Shown here: positions 29,636-38,573 of the stretch, piece after piece
Position numbering within the stretch: position 1 is the stretch's first letter
Layout: every line of letters begins with the position of its first letter
Assembly: GCF_009928425.1 (NCBI RefSeq)
Contig: NZ_JAABNS010000001.1
Span: forward strand, 186,001 to 250,000
From: Pseudarthrobacter sp. ATCC 49987
Lineage (GTDB): Bacteria; Actinomycetota; Actinomycetes; Actinomycetales; Micrococcaceae
Length of the DNA stretch: 64,000 bases
Direction: 5' to 3'
The notes under the pieces: generated by a model
The model's database searches: none
The model's input: only the letters and a program-made list of their open reading frames with translations
Told to the model about the DNA's origin: nothing
Made by a program: the position numbers and the translations under genes

Positions 29636-30565
29636 ATGAATTCGTCCGATAGGTTCTCATTCGCTGATGGCAAGGCTGTCAGCGTCCGGAAATTCCATGA
29701 AGTGGTGAGGCTTTTGTCTATTCCCAATTTGGTCCCTAATTCGCCCACCGAGCGAATTACCGCCTCGCCGAGGGCTTCGGTGAGCGTGGTTATTCCAACG
29801 CTCAATGAAGAAATGAATTTGCCGTGGGTTCTGCGGCGTATGCCTTCATATGTGGATGAAGTGGTCATCGTGGACGGGCGCTCCCATGACCACACGATCG
29901 ACGTCGCCCGGGCACTCAGGGTCGACGTCGTGGTGGTGGCTGAACCGCGCAAGGGCAAGGGCATCGCCGTCCGCGCCGGCTTTGCAGCGGCGTCGGGAGA
30001 CATCATCGTGATGCTCGACGCGGACGGAAGCATGGACCCGCAGGAAATCGGCTGGTTCGTTTCCCCACTCCAGCATGACTACGACTTCGTCAAGGGCTCC
30101 CGCTACGTAACAGGCGGCGGGTCGGAAGACCTGACCTGGCTGCGGAACACCGGGAACCGGGTCCTGACGGGGTTGGCGAACACGGTGCTGAGAAGCAACT
30201 ACTCGGATCTTTGCTACGGCTACATTGCGCTCCGCCGGGAATGCCTCGAAGTCCTCGAGCTGGAGTCGGACGGCTTTGAGATCGAGACGGAGCTGATCGT
30301 CAGGGCCGCCCGCGCAGGCCTGCGGATCGCGGAAGTGCCGAGCTTCGAACTTGACCGCATCTCCGGTGTCTCGAACCTGCAGACCTTCCGGGACGGATGG
30401 CGGGTCCTGCGCACGCTGGCCCGGGAATGCACTACGTGGGATGCGCCGACCGCGGGGGCAAGGCCCGAAGCCCTCCGACGGGTGAAGTACACCTATCCGA
30501 ATGTCCGGTTTGCCCGCACTCCCACGGATCCGCACAGCGTGCTTACCGTGGCGGAAGGAGCCTAA
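29636..30565 (+). CDS. GT2-family glycosyltransferase (polyprenyl-phosphate glycosyltransferase-like)
   Basis: About 309 residues. A GT-A fold starts at about residue 49 with VSVVIPTLNEEMNLPWVLR; the sugar-nucleotide/metal motif is MLDADGSMDP, and VDGRSHDHT and GKGIAVRAGF are typical of DPM1/DPG-type enzymes. No C-terminal membrane segments. It may transfer a sugar to a lipid carrier or growing chain. ATG 29636 is used; a TTG at 29612 with GGGG upstream is also possible. The stop is one base before the next GTG, so it opens a tightly packed operon. Confidence 0.85.
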   Translation: MNSSDRFSFADGKAVSVRKFHEVVRLLSIPNLVPNSPTERITASPRASVSVVIPTLNEEMNLPWVLRRMPSYVDEVVIVDGRSHDHTIDVARALRVDVVVVAEPRKGKGIAVRAGFAAASGDIIVMLDADGSMDPQEIGWFVSPLQHDYDFVKGSRYVTGGGSEDLTWLRNTGNRVLTGLANTVLRSNYSDLCYGYIALRRECLEVLELESDGFEIETELIVRAARAGLRIAEVPSFELDRISGVSNLQTFRDGWRVLRTLARECTTWDAPTAGARPEALRRVKYTYPNVRFARTPTDPHSVLTVAEGA

Positions 30566-30566
30566 G

Positions 30567-31574
30567 GTGCTCGACTTCAATTTCCGGCCCACCGCTTCCG
30601 TGGTCATCTGCTCCTACACGGAGCAGCGCTGGGAACTACTCATGGACGTCATTGACTCCGTCCACGCCCAGACGCTGCAGCCGAAGCAGGTGATCGTAGT
30701 CGTGGACCACAACGAGGATCTGTACAAGCGGCTGGTGGCCGCCGTTCAGGACGTCACCCTGGTGGAGAGCACCGGTCTCCAGGGCCTTTCCGGGGCCCGG
30801 AATACGGGCGTGGGCCTGGCCACCTCGGAGATCGTGGCGTTTTTGGATGACGACGCAGTGGCAGCCCCGGACTGGCTCGAGAAGCTGACGGCGCTCTACG
30901 ACGATTCCGACGTCCTGGCCGTCGGCGGCAAGGTTGAGCCGGCGTGGGAAGGCGGCCGGCCCGGCCACTTCGGTCCTGAACTGGACTGGATCGTCGGCTG
31001 CAGCCACCGCGGCATGCCCAAGGTGGCCTCTGAAGTGCGGAATGTTATCGGCGCCAACATGTCCTTCCGGCTTCAGGTGCTCCAGCAGGTCGGCGGCTTC
31101 AACCTTTCCCTTGGACGTCAGGGGACGAAACCGCTGGGTTGCGAAGAGACGGAAATCTGTATCCGGGCGGCTGTCGGCTCCCCGGGCTCCCGCATCGTGT
31201 ATGAGCCGGCAGCCCTCGTGCATCACCACGTCCCGGTCCAGCGGGGAACGTTCCGCTACATGCTGGAGCGTTCCTGGTCGGAGGGTATTTCCAAAGCCCA
31301 GGTCAGCCACATCGTGGGCCACAAACGGGCCCTGGGTCCCGAGCGGCGCTACGTGCGCAGCGTCCTGCCGCGAGCGGTCTTTTCCGCCCTGGCGGCCTGG
31401 GGCCGTGGTGCCGATCCCCAGGGTTTGCGCCGGGCAGGCGCCTCCGTCGCCGTTCTGGCAGTCACTGCCGCAGGCTATCTCCGCGGACGCCGGGTCGCCC
31501 AAGGCTCCGGATCGCTCCTGTCCGCCTCAACACCTGTCCCCCATAGCGGCCCTCCCTGGAGGGAAGCCACGTGA
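30567..31574 (+). CDS. GT2-family glycosyltransferase
   Basis: A 335-residue GT-A enzyme beginning VLDFNFRPTASVVICSYTEQ. Motifs are SGARNTGVGL, the metal-binding FLDDDAVAAPDWL, and an acceptor-region Glu pair in GCEETEICIR. A C-terminal hydrophobic stretch (VAVLAVTAAGYLRG) may contact the membrane. The GTG at 30567 is preceded by GGAAGGAG at ideal spacing, one base after the previous stop. It overlaps the next gene by GTGA. Confidence 0.87.
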   Translation: MLDFNFRPTASVVICSYTEQRWELLMDVIDSVHAQTLQPKQVIVVVDHNEDLYKRLVAAVQDVTLVESTGLQGLSGARNTGVGLATSEIVAFLDDDAVAAPDWLEKLTALYDDSDVLAVGGKVEPAWEGGRPGHFGPELDWIVGCSHRGMPKVASEVRNVIGANMSFRLQVLQQVGGFNLSLGRQGTKPLGCEETEICIRAAVGSPGSRIVYEPAALVHHHVPVQRGTFRYMLERSWSEGISKAQVSHIVGHKRALGPERRYVRSVLPRAVFSALAAWGRGADPQGLRRAGASVAVLAVTAAGYLRGRRVAQGSGSLLSASTPVPHSGPPWREAT

Positions 31575-32869
31575 TTGAAGTCGGAAACGAGTTTGTGGTG
31601 GCAATCGAGGACGCAGGCCTGGACATTGCTCCTTCGATGGGAACCGAGGCCGTCCCTGACTGGCCCGGCGCCCTGTGGGTCGGAGCCGTCGATCTTGATA
31701 CCCTCGCGGGCTGCACCCACCTGAGGCTCCAGGATTCCGTGGGCTACCACCGCGCACGCCTACTGGTGCGCAGCGGACCGTCAGTGCGCGGGTTCATCGA
31801 CGTCGACGCTCCAGGCGGTGTCCTGGACCGTGGCGTCCTTGAGTCTGCCGCGGCGTCACTGCCGGCGACCGCAGTATCCCAGACGTCGTCGACGCCTTCA
31901 ATCACTGTGATTGTGTGCACGCGGGACCGCGCGGCCCTGCTGCGCGGCGCGATCGCCGCGATCCTGCGCCTCGACTACCCGAACTTCGACGTCATCGTTG
32001 TGGACAATGGCGCAAGCACTGACGAAACCCGCGACATGGTCCGTGATGAGTTTCAGGACCCCCGCTTGATCCTGATTTCCGAGCCCAGGCCGGGGCTGTC
32101 CAGGGCGCGCAACGCCGGCTTGCGGCGTGCGCGCGGGGACATCGTCGCGTTCACGGATGACGACGTCGTAGTGGACGAGTTCTGGCTGCGGGGAATCGCA
32201 TCCGGCTTTGAACAGGCCCCTGATGTTGCCTGCGTGACAGGACTGGTTCCTGCGGGCGAGTTGCGGTCGGCCGCCCAGGGCTACTTCGACGAGCGTGTCA
32301 ACTGGTCCAAGATCGTGGCGCCTAAAGTCTTTTCCATGGCGGATCCGCCGGCCGACCTGCCGACGTTCCCGTTCTGCCCGGGGGCCTTCGGCACCGGGGC
32401 GAACTTCGCGCTCGATCGACGCACCGCCCTGGCGCTGGGAGCTTTTGACCCGGCCCTCGGCGTCGGGACACGCACCTGTGGCGGCGAGGACATCGACATG
32501 TTCACCCGGGTCATCCTCGGCGGGCATTCCCTGGTTGTCCAGCCTTCAGCGATTGTCTGGCACCGCCACCGGGCAGAACTGGAAGACCTCATTGTTCAGG
32601 TCAGCGGTTATGGCAAAGGTCTGGGATCGTGGCTGACCAAGATCCTCTTGAACCCGCAAACGGCACGAATGGCCATCGCCCGGAGCCCGCAAGGCGCGCT
32701 GCATTTCCTCAGAAACGCCCGCAACCATTCCCGTGGGCAGAACGCGGCGATTACGACGGCGACGGCGCCCCGCGACCCGCGCATCGCGAAGGCCCTGCGG
32801 ACAGAACTTGTCTCAGTGGCGCGAGGACCACTGAACTACCTTCTTGAGCGCCGGTCGGGAAAGACATAG
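31571..32869 (+). CDS. GT2-family glycosyltransferase with N-terminal extension
   Basis: A 432-residue protein. About 110 residues with no recognised family come first, then a GT2 domain: ITVIVCTRDRAALLRGAI, SRARNAGLRRARGD, metal motif FTDDDVVVDEFW, and TCGGEDIDMFTR for the catalytic base region. The start GTG overlaps the previous stop (GTGA) and GGAGGGAAG precedes it. The three consecutive GT2 genes suggest stepwise assembly of an oligosaccharide unit. Confidence 0.87.
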   Translation: MIEVGNEFVVAIEDAGLDIAPSMGTEAVPDWPGALWVGAVDLDTLAGCTHLRLQDSVGYHRARLLVRSGPSVRGFIDVDAPGGVLDRGVLESAAASLPATAVSQTSSTPSITVIVCTRDRAALLRGAIAAILRLDYPNFDVIVVDNGASTDETRDMVRDEFQDPRLILISEPRPGLSRARNAGLRRARGDIVAFTDDDVVVDEFWLRGIASGFEQAPDVACVTGLVPAGELRSAAQGYFDERVNWSKIVAPKVFSMADPPADLPTFPFCPGAFGTGANFALDRRTALALGAFDPALGVGTRTCGGEDIDMFTRVILGGHSLVVQPSAIVWHRHRAELEDLIVQVSGYGKGLGSWLTKILLNPQTARMAIARSPQGALHFLRNARNHSRGQNAAITTATAPRDPRIAKALRTELVSVARGPLNYLLERRSGKT

Positions 32870-32992
32870 GTGGGCTTACCGGCCGCCGGCACGGCAGATG
32901 GCCTTCACAGTTTTTGGGGGAACGCGTCACAAGGGGACGCTGACTACCCACTCTCACAGTCCCCGAAAATCGATCAAGGAAGTATCAGCGAC

Positions 32993-35254
32993 ATGGGTCT
33001 CTTACTCCACGACGAAACACCAACCCCCAAATCCCCGAAACCAACCGTATCGGCATTGAGGGCAGAGAGGCCTTTGGACTTTGGGCTGGCCCTCGCCGGC
33101 CTTATCCTAGCCGTCCTCATCCTGTTCGATCTGGGCGGCCCGGTGCTGGCGCCGGTCACCCTCCTCGGCTGCCTCGTGCTGCCCGGATGGGTCCTGGTCC
33201 GACGTCTTCCGGACACTGATCCGGTCGCACGGGTGGTCTGGACCGTCGTGATGAGCGCAGCCATCTACACCCTCCCCGCCGTCCTCATGGCGTGGGCCCA
33301 TTTCTGGCATCCCCGGCTCGTCACGGCCGCCATCCTGATTGCGGCATCGGCACTCATCGCGGTCTTCCCTCCGGGGACCGGAACAGGCCGGCATGCAGTT
33401 TACGGGCATCCGGTCAGCAGGCGCGCGCTGGACTGGCGCTCCGTGCGGAGCCTCGAGGCGTTCCGGGCCCGCAGCCTCTCGACGTACGTGCCGTGGGCCA
33501 TCCTCGGCGTAGCGTTGGTCGTGTGGGGCGTGGCCCTGGCCATGACAGGAGAGGAACTCGTCGGGAACAAAGGGCTCCTGACCACATTTCCCCTGATCTG
33601 GTACTTCGCCGTGGCCGCCGTCGTGGCGCTGTGCATCTGGGCTGTCGCTGCGCGGAAGATGGCGTCCAACGGCTTCCTGGCAGCCTCCACCACGGGACTC
33701 GTCGCCATGCTGTATGCCTCGGCGCCCATGGTGGTCAGTGTTCCGCGCCTGCCATGGTCCTACAAGCACATCGCCGTGACGAACTACATCGGTGCCGCCG
33801 GCCAGGTGGATCCTTCAATCGACATCTACAACCGGTGGCCCGGTTTCTTCTCAGTCAGCGCATTCATGGGCGAAGTGGTCGAGTACCGCGACGCCGTGGA
33901 CTACGCTGCACTGGCGGAGTTCGGGTTCGCCCTGCTGGACGTCGTGATCATCCTCGCCATCGCACGGACCCTCAGCTCCAACCCGAGGATCTACTGGACC
34001 GCCACCCTGGTCTTTGCCCTCACCAACTGGGTGAACCAGAACTACTACTCGCCCCAGGCGTTCTCGTACACCCTCTACCTGACGATGTGCCTGATCGCAC
34101 TGACGTTCCTCCGCAGCACTCCGGTCAAAATCGCCACCGCGGTGGAGGCCAGGCTGAAAGGACTGCAGGGGCGGTTCAGCCGGGGGCTCCCGGCCGCCAC
34201 GAAGACTGTAGAGGTCCGGCCCAACCCGGCCATGGTGATGCCCGCGGCGGTGGCGATTCTCATCCTGCAGACTGCGACGGTCGTGAGCCATCAGCTGACG
34301 CCGTACATGGCCATCCTGGCACTGTTCCCGCTCTTCGTCTTTGGCTACTTCAAACCAAAGTGGGTGGGCCCGGCGCTCGCGCTTATGGCCATCGCATACC
34401 TGCTGCCGAATCTCGATTATGTGGACAACAAATATGGCCTGTTCAGCGGGTTCGACATCTTCAAGAACGCCAGTTACACCCTGCCCCAGGTCGGCAATAT
34501 CGATAACGCCACCGGCTGGATGGCCCGTACTCCGGATGCACTATCCCTCTTCGCCGGGGTGCTCGGACTGGCCGGCTTCATCCGCAACCTGCTCCGGGGC
34601 AACGTCAGGCAAACGCTGATCGTCGGCTGGCTGGCAGTCGCGCCCATGTTTTGGCTCCTCGCCCAGTCCTACGGCGGGGAGGCCAAGTTCCGGGTCTTTC
34701 TCTTCGCGCTCCCGTGGCTGGCAGTCGGGACGGCTTGGCTGTTCTGGTCCGGGCCGATCCGCACCCGGAAGGCCGTTATGGGCGCCGTCGCCTCAATGAC
34801 GATCATGGCTGTCCTGTTCACGATTGTGTACTTCCAGGCGGAAGCGAAATTCCGGGTCCCGAAAGCAGACGTGGTGGCAGCGCAGTGGCTGGACGCACGG
34901 GTGGGGCCGCGGGACGTTATTTTTGAAACCAACGCCTTCTTCCCGTTGCTGATCGGGCCGAACTACCCCAGCTACCTGGAATGGGGCCGGGTCACCTCGC
35001 TGACCAAGTTTCTCCAGGGCTCCAGCCGGAGCCTGACGCCAGAGGGAGTCGAGCGGTACGCGAACAACAACTGGAAGCCTGAGCGCATCTTTGTCGTCTT
35101 CTCGGACTCGCAACTGGCCCAGGCGATCAAGGACAAGCTATTCGATGCCGACATGCTCCCCGCTCTTGAACGGGAGATAGCCGTAGGGGATAAATCCGAT
35201 CATGTATATGACAATGGAGCCGTCCGAATCTACCAAATCAAAAAAACCGGTTAA
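32993..35254 (+). CDS. Large polytopic membrane protein of the polysaccharide locus
   Basis: About 753 residues with a dozen or more hydrophobic segments (first at about residues 30-50 and 55-70) and a C-terminal soluble domain of about 120 residues starting VPKADVVAAQWLDARVG. The layout recalls GT-C glycosyltransferases or O-antigen polymerases, both of which are long multi-pass proteins with an outer soluble part, but I see no decisive motif and do not name it. The ATG at 32993 follows AAGGAAG; the frame extends back to 32870 without initiation signals. Its 3' end overlaps the next gene by 53 bases. Confidence 0.7.
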   Translation: MGLLLHDETPTPKSPKPTVSALRAERPLDFGLALAGLILAVLILFDLGGPVLAPVTLLGCLVLPGWVLVRRLPDTDPVARVVWTVVMSAAIYTLPAVLMAWAHFWHPRLVTAAILIAASALIAVFPPGTGTGRHAVYGHPVSRRALDWRSVRSLEAFRARSLSTYVPWAILGVALVVWGVALAMTGEELVGNKGLLTTFPLIWYFAVAAVVALCIWAVAARKMASNGFLAASTTGLVAMLYASAPMVVSVPRLPWSYKHIAVTNYIGAAGQVDPSIDIYNRWPGFFSVSAFMGEVVEYRDAVDYAALAEFGFALLDVVIILAIARTLSSNPRIYWTATLVFALTNWVNQNYYSPQAFSYTLYLTMCLIALTFLRSTPVKIATAVEARLKGLQGRFSRGLPAATKTVEVRPNPAMVMPAAVAILILQTATVVSHQLTPYMAILALFPLFVFGYFKPKWVGPALALMAIAYLLPNLDYVDNKYGLFSGFDIFKNASYTLPQVGNIDNATGWMARTPDALSLFAGVLGLAGFIRNLLRGNVRQTLIVGWLAVAPMFWLLAQSYGGEAKFRVFLFALPWLAVGTAWLFWSGPIRTRKAVMGAVASMTIMAVLFTIVYFQAEAKFRVPKADVVAAQWLDARVGPRDVIFETNAFFPLLIGPNYPSYLEWGRVTSLTKFLQGSSRSLTPEGVERYANNNWKPERIFVVFSDSQLAQAIKDKLFDADMLPALEREIAVGDKSDHVYDNGAVRIYQIKKTG

Positions 35255-36074
35255 CTTGGGGACAAGCGGCGGCATTCTCGCCAGAGTGGTCGCGGTCGTC
35301 GTCGCAACTGCGGTGGTCGTCGCGGCGGGCTTGTTCTTCTCGCGGGGACCCGACCCGTCGGACATGCCGGTGGGGGACCTCCCCGGCTGGAAGCAAACCG
35401 GCGCCCAGGACTTCAACACTCCGGCCCGGCTGGGCCAAGTGGGTGACGTCTACGGGCCGGACATGCGCGGATACCACGATCTCGAGGACACCTCCGGCCA
35501 GGGACTCTACACGCCGGATTCCGTGCTCTCCGTGAAGGATGGAAAACTCGATTACTACCTCCACACGAAGGGCAGGACGCCGCGGGTAGCGAGCATTGTC
35601 CCGTTCGGCTACGCCGGTCAGACCTATGGCCGCTACTCCATCCGGTTCCGGTCGGACAGCCTGCCTGGCTACAAAATCGCCTTTATGCTCTGGCCCACAA
35701 GCGATGATTGGCTCGAAGGCGAGATTGACTGGCCGGAAGGCGAGCTCAACGGGAAAATGTACGGCGTCTCGGCCATCAAGGATTCTCCGCTTAAAGGGCC
35801 GGACCGGTTCGACCCTTCCACGAGGTATTACTCGCGGACCGATGCGACCGAGTGGCATGTGGCGACGACGGAATGGACCCCCGGCAAAGTGAAGTGGTTT
35901 TGGGACGGGGAATTCGTCGGCAAGACGACCATTCCCGAAGGTGTCCCCACCACCAACATGCGGCTGACGCTGCAGGCCGAGACGAAGGACGGAGCCGACC
36001 AATCGTCACCCAAGCCTGAAACGGCCGGCCACCTGGAAGTCGACTGGGTCGTGCAGTATGCCTACGCGCCTTAG
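35202..36074 (+). CDS. Membrane-anchored glycoside hydrolase family 16-like protein
   Basis: A 290-residue protein. One N-terminal membrane segment (about residues 27-45, VVAVVVATAVVVAAGLFF) without an obvious cleavage site is followed by a GH16 domain with the catalytic motif GEIDWPEGE (about residue 174) and an aromatic-rich cleft. Inside a polysaccharide operon such an enzyme probably trims or releases the polymer, as glycanases do in other exopolysaccharide loci (inference). The start lies inside the previous gene; ATGs at 35202, 35208 and 35214 are all possible. Confidence 0.82.
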   Translation: MYMTMEPSESTKSKKPVNLGTSGGILARVVAVVVATAVVVAAGLFFSRGPDPSDMPVGDLPGWKQTGAQDFNTPARLGQVGDVYGPDMRGYHDLEDTSGQGLYTPDSVLSVKDGKLDYYLHTKGRTPRVASIVPFGYAGQTYGRYSIRFRSDSLPGYKIAFMLWPTSDDWLEGEIDWPEGELNGKMYGVSAIKDSPLKGPDRFDPSTRYYSRTDATEWHVATTEWTPGKVKWFWDGEFVGKTTIPEGVPTTNMRLTLQAETKDGADQSSPKPETAGHLEVDWVVQYAYAP

Positions 36075-36144
36075 TACGGCCCGCCCGCATATCACCGGCA
36101 GGATTGTCAGGCACGATTTTCCAGTGTTACGGCGGGAGGAACAG

Positions 36145-37497
36145 ATGGAAGTGCCCAGTAACGGCCAGACCGACCCAGGGGAATGGAACGGTGAGCAGCC
36201 GGACATCCACCCCTTGATCGCGAGGGCATTCCAGGCGCTTGACGGGTCGGGGCTTGCCTGGGTGCTGTTGCGCGGCGAAGATGACCTCGTCCGCCCCAGA
36301 GGCGATGTGGACATCCTTGTGGGGGACGGCCAGATGCAGCGCGTGGACGCATTGTTGGCGGGTGTTGGTTTCCGCCGCGTGCTCGCTCCCGGGCACGGAA
36401 GCCACCGGTTCTATTTCAGCTACGACGCCGCAGAAGACCTGTGGCTCAAACTGGACGTCGTCTCGGAGATCTCCTTCGGCCCCTACCAACAGTGGCACAC
36501 GCCCCTGGCCCAGGGCTGCCTCAAACGGCGCCTCCGGAACGGGCTGCTCTGGCTCCCGGCAACAACCGAACAGGCATGGCTTCAGCTCCTCCACACCATG
36601 CTGGACAAGGGCGGAGCCGTCGGGCCGGAGCGTGTGGAAACCGTCCGGGTCGCCGGCGCGCTGGCCTCGACCGATGACGCGATCGCGGCCTATGTCGACC
36701 GGCAGGTGGGACCCGGAACCGCCGCGCAGCTGCTCAAACTCGTCAGATCAGGCAGCGTTGAGGATTTCCGGGGTCCGGCCCTGCGCATGGCGTCAGCCCT
36801 GACCCGGAACGCGCCGTTGCGTACCAGGTTTACCGCGGACCGAAACCGGGGGCTCCGGCTGATCAGCCCGACCTTTCAGGGGCGTGTCGGCCGCGGCATC
36901 GTGGTTGGTGTGGTGGGCCCGGAAGGTGCGGTCGAAACGACGCCGCTGCGCCGGCTCTGCGAGAGCTTTCCGGTTCCCAGCCGCTGCGTGTACCTGGGCA
37001 TTCAGGGACCTGGGCGGAGGGGCGGCTGGGTCGCGCGGATTACCGGCGGGCGACTCGGCCAGGGCGCGGTCGGGCAGATCCGCGGCGCGGTGGCAGCCAG
37101 ATACCACTATCGGCGGGGCCGGCTGGTTCTTGTGGTCCGGCCGGCCAACGACTCTTTGCTGCCCGGGTCTGCCGGGGGAAAGCTGACAGGGACGGCCCTG
37201 GCGGGCGCGCTGGCGCCGCGGCCCGACGTGCTGCTTGTGCTGGACGCCCCCGGCCGGGTCATGTTCGCGGCGAACGGTGGAAACCGGGCTGAGGTCCTTG
37301 AAGAGCGGCGACAGGCCCACCTGGAAACCGCACAGCGGCTCCCCACCACCTGGGTCATCGACGCTGCCCAGCCTCAGCCGCTCATCCAGAGGATTGCAAC
37401 CGAGATTGTCTGGGGGCGGGTGGCTGGATCCGCGCCCACCCTGGCCGCGTCCGGACGGCCGGAGCCGGAGACCCCGGAATCCGGAGGGCGGCCGTGA
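36145..37497 (+). CDS. Nucleotidyltransferase-like/P-loop kinase fusion with degenerate Walker A
   Basis: A 450-residue protein related along its length to the first two thirds of the product of 40634-42496. The N-terminal domain has RGDVDILV (about residue 52), the DxD pattern of nucleotidyltransferase folds, then GHGSHRFYFSYD and LKLDVVSEISFGPYQQWHTP. The C-terminal domain aligns with the thymidylate-kinase-like P-loop of the paralog but reads GPEGAVETT where the paralog has APDGAGKTT: the phosphate-binding Lys is lost. The catalytic DR pair is also missing (VVRPAND instead of MDRVAYD). It is probably a pseudokinase. GGGAGGAA precedes the ATG at 36145; the stop overlaps the next start (GTGA). 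Confidence 0.75.
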   Translation: MEVPSNGQTDPGEWNGEQPDIHPLIARAFQALDGSGLAWVLLRGEDDLVRPRGDVDILVGDGQMQRVDALLAGVGFRRVLAPGHGSHRFYFSYDAAEDLWLKLDVVSEISFGPYQQWHTPLAQGCLKRRLRNGLLWLPATTEQAWLQLLHTMLDKGGAVGPERVETVRVAGALASTDDAIAAYVDRQVGPGTAAQLLKLVRSGSVEDFRGPALRMASALTRNAPLRTRFTADRNRGLRLISPTFQGRVGRGIVVGVVGPEGAVETTPLRRLCESFPVPSRCVYLGIQGPGRRGGWVARITGGRLGQGAVGQIRGAVAARYHYRRGRLVLVVRPANDSLLPGSAGGKLTGTALAGALAPRPDVLLVLDAPGRVMFAANGGNRAEVLEERRQAHLETAQRLPTTWVIDAAQPQPLIQRIATEIVWGRVAGSAPTLAASGRPEPETPESGGRP

Positions 37498-38507
37498 ACT
37501 TCATCGACTCGGTACTCCGCGAGCACTACGGCGAGTGGGAGCTGGCGGCTTTCGGGCTGGGGGCGGAGTGGACCAGCGTTATGGTGACGCCGCAGTTCAC
37601 CACCTCACGGCACGTTGTGGGCCTGGTCTTCGCGGCCGGCGCCCGCTCACCCAGCCTGGTCGTCAAAGTTCCGCGCTGCCCTGGAGACAATGAAGGCGTC
37701 CAACGGGAGGCGGAGATGCTGCGGCAGCTCACCGCACTCAGCGGCGGGCGGGTGGAAGGGATCCCCCACATTGTGGCCACCTTGGAGGTGGGGGAGCACA
37801 CCGTGCTGGTGGAGACTGCTTTGACCGGAGCCCCGCTGGACCCGGACAAGGTCGCCGGGGACCTGGCCGGCGCGGTCACCCTCGGTGTGGACTTCGTGGC
37901 CGCCCTGCCCTGCACCCGGCAGGGGGCGGACAACCGGGACTGGTACGAGCGGACGGTCGAGCGCCCGCTGGAGGCCCTCGCCGCGCTCCTGCCGCAGGAC
38001 GCCGAGGTGTCCGCGTTGGTCGACCGCACCCACGAACTGCTGGGGCCCCTCCGGCACAGCACACTGCCCGCAGTATTCGAACACGCGGACCTGAGCCATC
38101 CAAATCTTCTGGTGCAGGCCGATGGGAGGCTTCAAGTCATGGACTGGGAACGCTCGTCGCTGTACGGCATTCCCGGGCACGACCTCATCTTCTACCTCCA
38201 GTACCTCAGTGAATCGTCCGACATGGCGTTTTCCCGGGTCGCCCAGCTGGCGGCGTTCGACAAAGCCTTCGGGCACGGCGGGTGGGCGCTGACGCCACTT
38301 CGCGAGCACCTGGCGCTCCGGAGCGTCGATCCGGAGCTGCTCCCGCTGCTCGTGATCGCCACCTGGGCGCGCTCAGCGTCCACGCTGGCCTACCGCCTTG
38401 CGAGCGAGGACGTTCCAGTGCCGGGGTCGGCCCAGCTGCGGGCCGCCGTCCTGGCGGACCGCGACTTCTGGCTGTGGCGGCATGTGGTGACCTCCGGCCT
38501 GAACTAG
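37494..38507 (+). CDS. APH-family phosphotransferase
   Basis: A 337-residue protein with the aminoglycoside phosphotransferase/choline kinase fold. The catalytic loop is HADLSHPNLLV (about residues 198-208) and the metal site MDWERSSLYG (about 215). The canonical HGD is HAD here, a common variant. In a polysaccharide operon it more likely phosphorylates a sugar or small molecule than an antibiotic (inference). Start GTG 37494 overlaps the preceding stop and GGAGGGCGG precedes it, so the fusion protein and this kinase are made in parallel. Confidence 0.8.
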   Translation: MNFIDSVLREHYGEWELAAFGLGAEWTSVMVTPQFTTSRHVVGLVFAAGARSPSLVVKVPRCPGDNEGVQREAEMLRQLTALSGGRVEGIPHIVATLEVGEHTVLVETALTGAPLDPDKVAGDLAGAVTLGVDFVAALPCTRQGADNRDWYERTVERPLEALAALLPQDAEVSALVDRTHELLGPLRHSTLPAVFEHADLSHPNLLVQADGRLQVMDWERSSLYGIPGHDLIFYLQYLSESSDMAFSRVAQLAAFDKAFGHGGWALTPLREHLALRSVDPELLPLLVIATWARSASTLAYRLASEDVPVPGSAQLRAAVLADRDFWLWRHVVTSGLN

Positions 38508-38573
38508 GTCTGCACCGGATGGTGCTGAGCCGGGAATTCGCCGGGGGACGGCGGTTCACGGCAAGATGTGACC

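Noticed and set aside
37494..38507. Antibiotic resistance (aminoglycoside) gene
   Set aside because: The fold is shared with many sugar and choline kinases, and the gene is embedded in a glycan operon; no evidence for drug modification.
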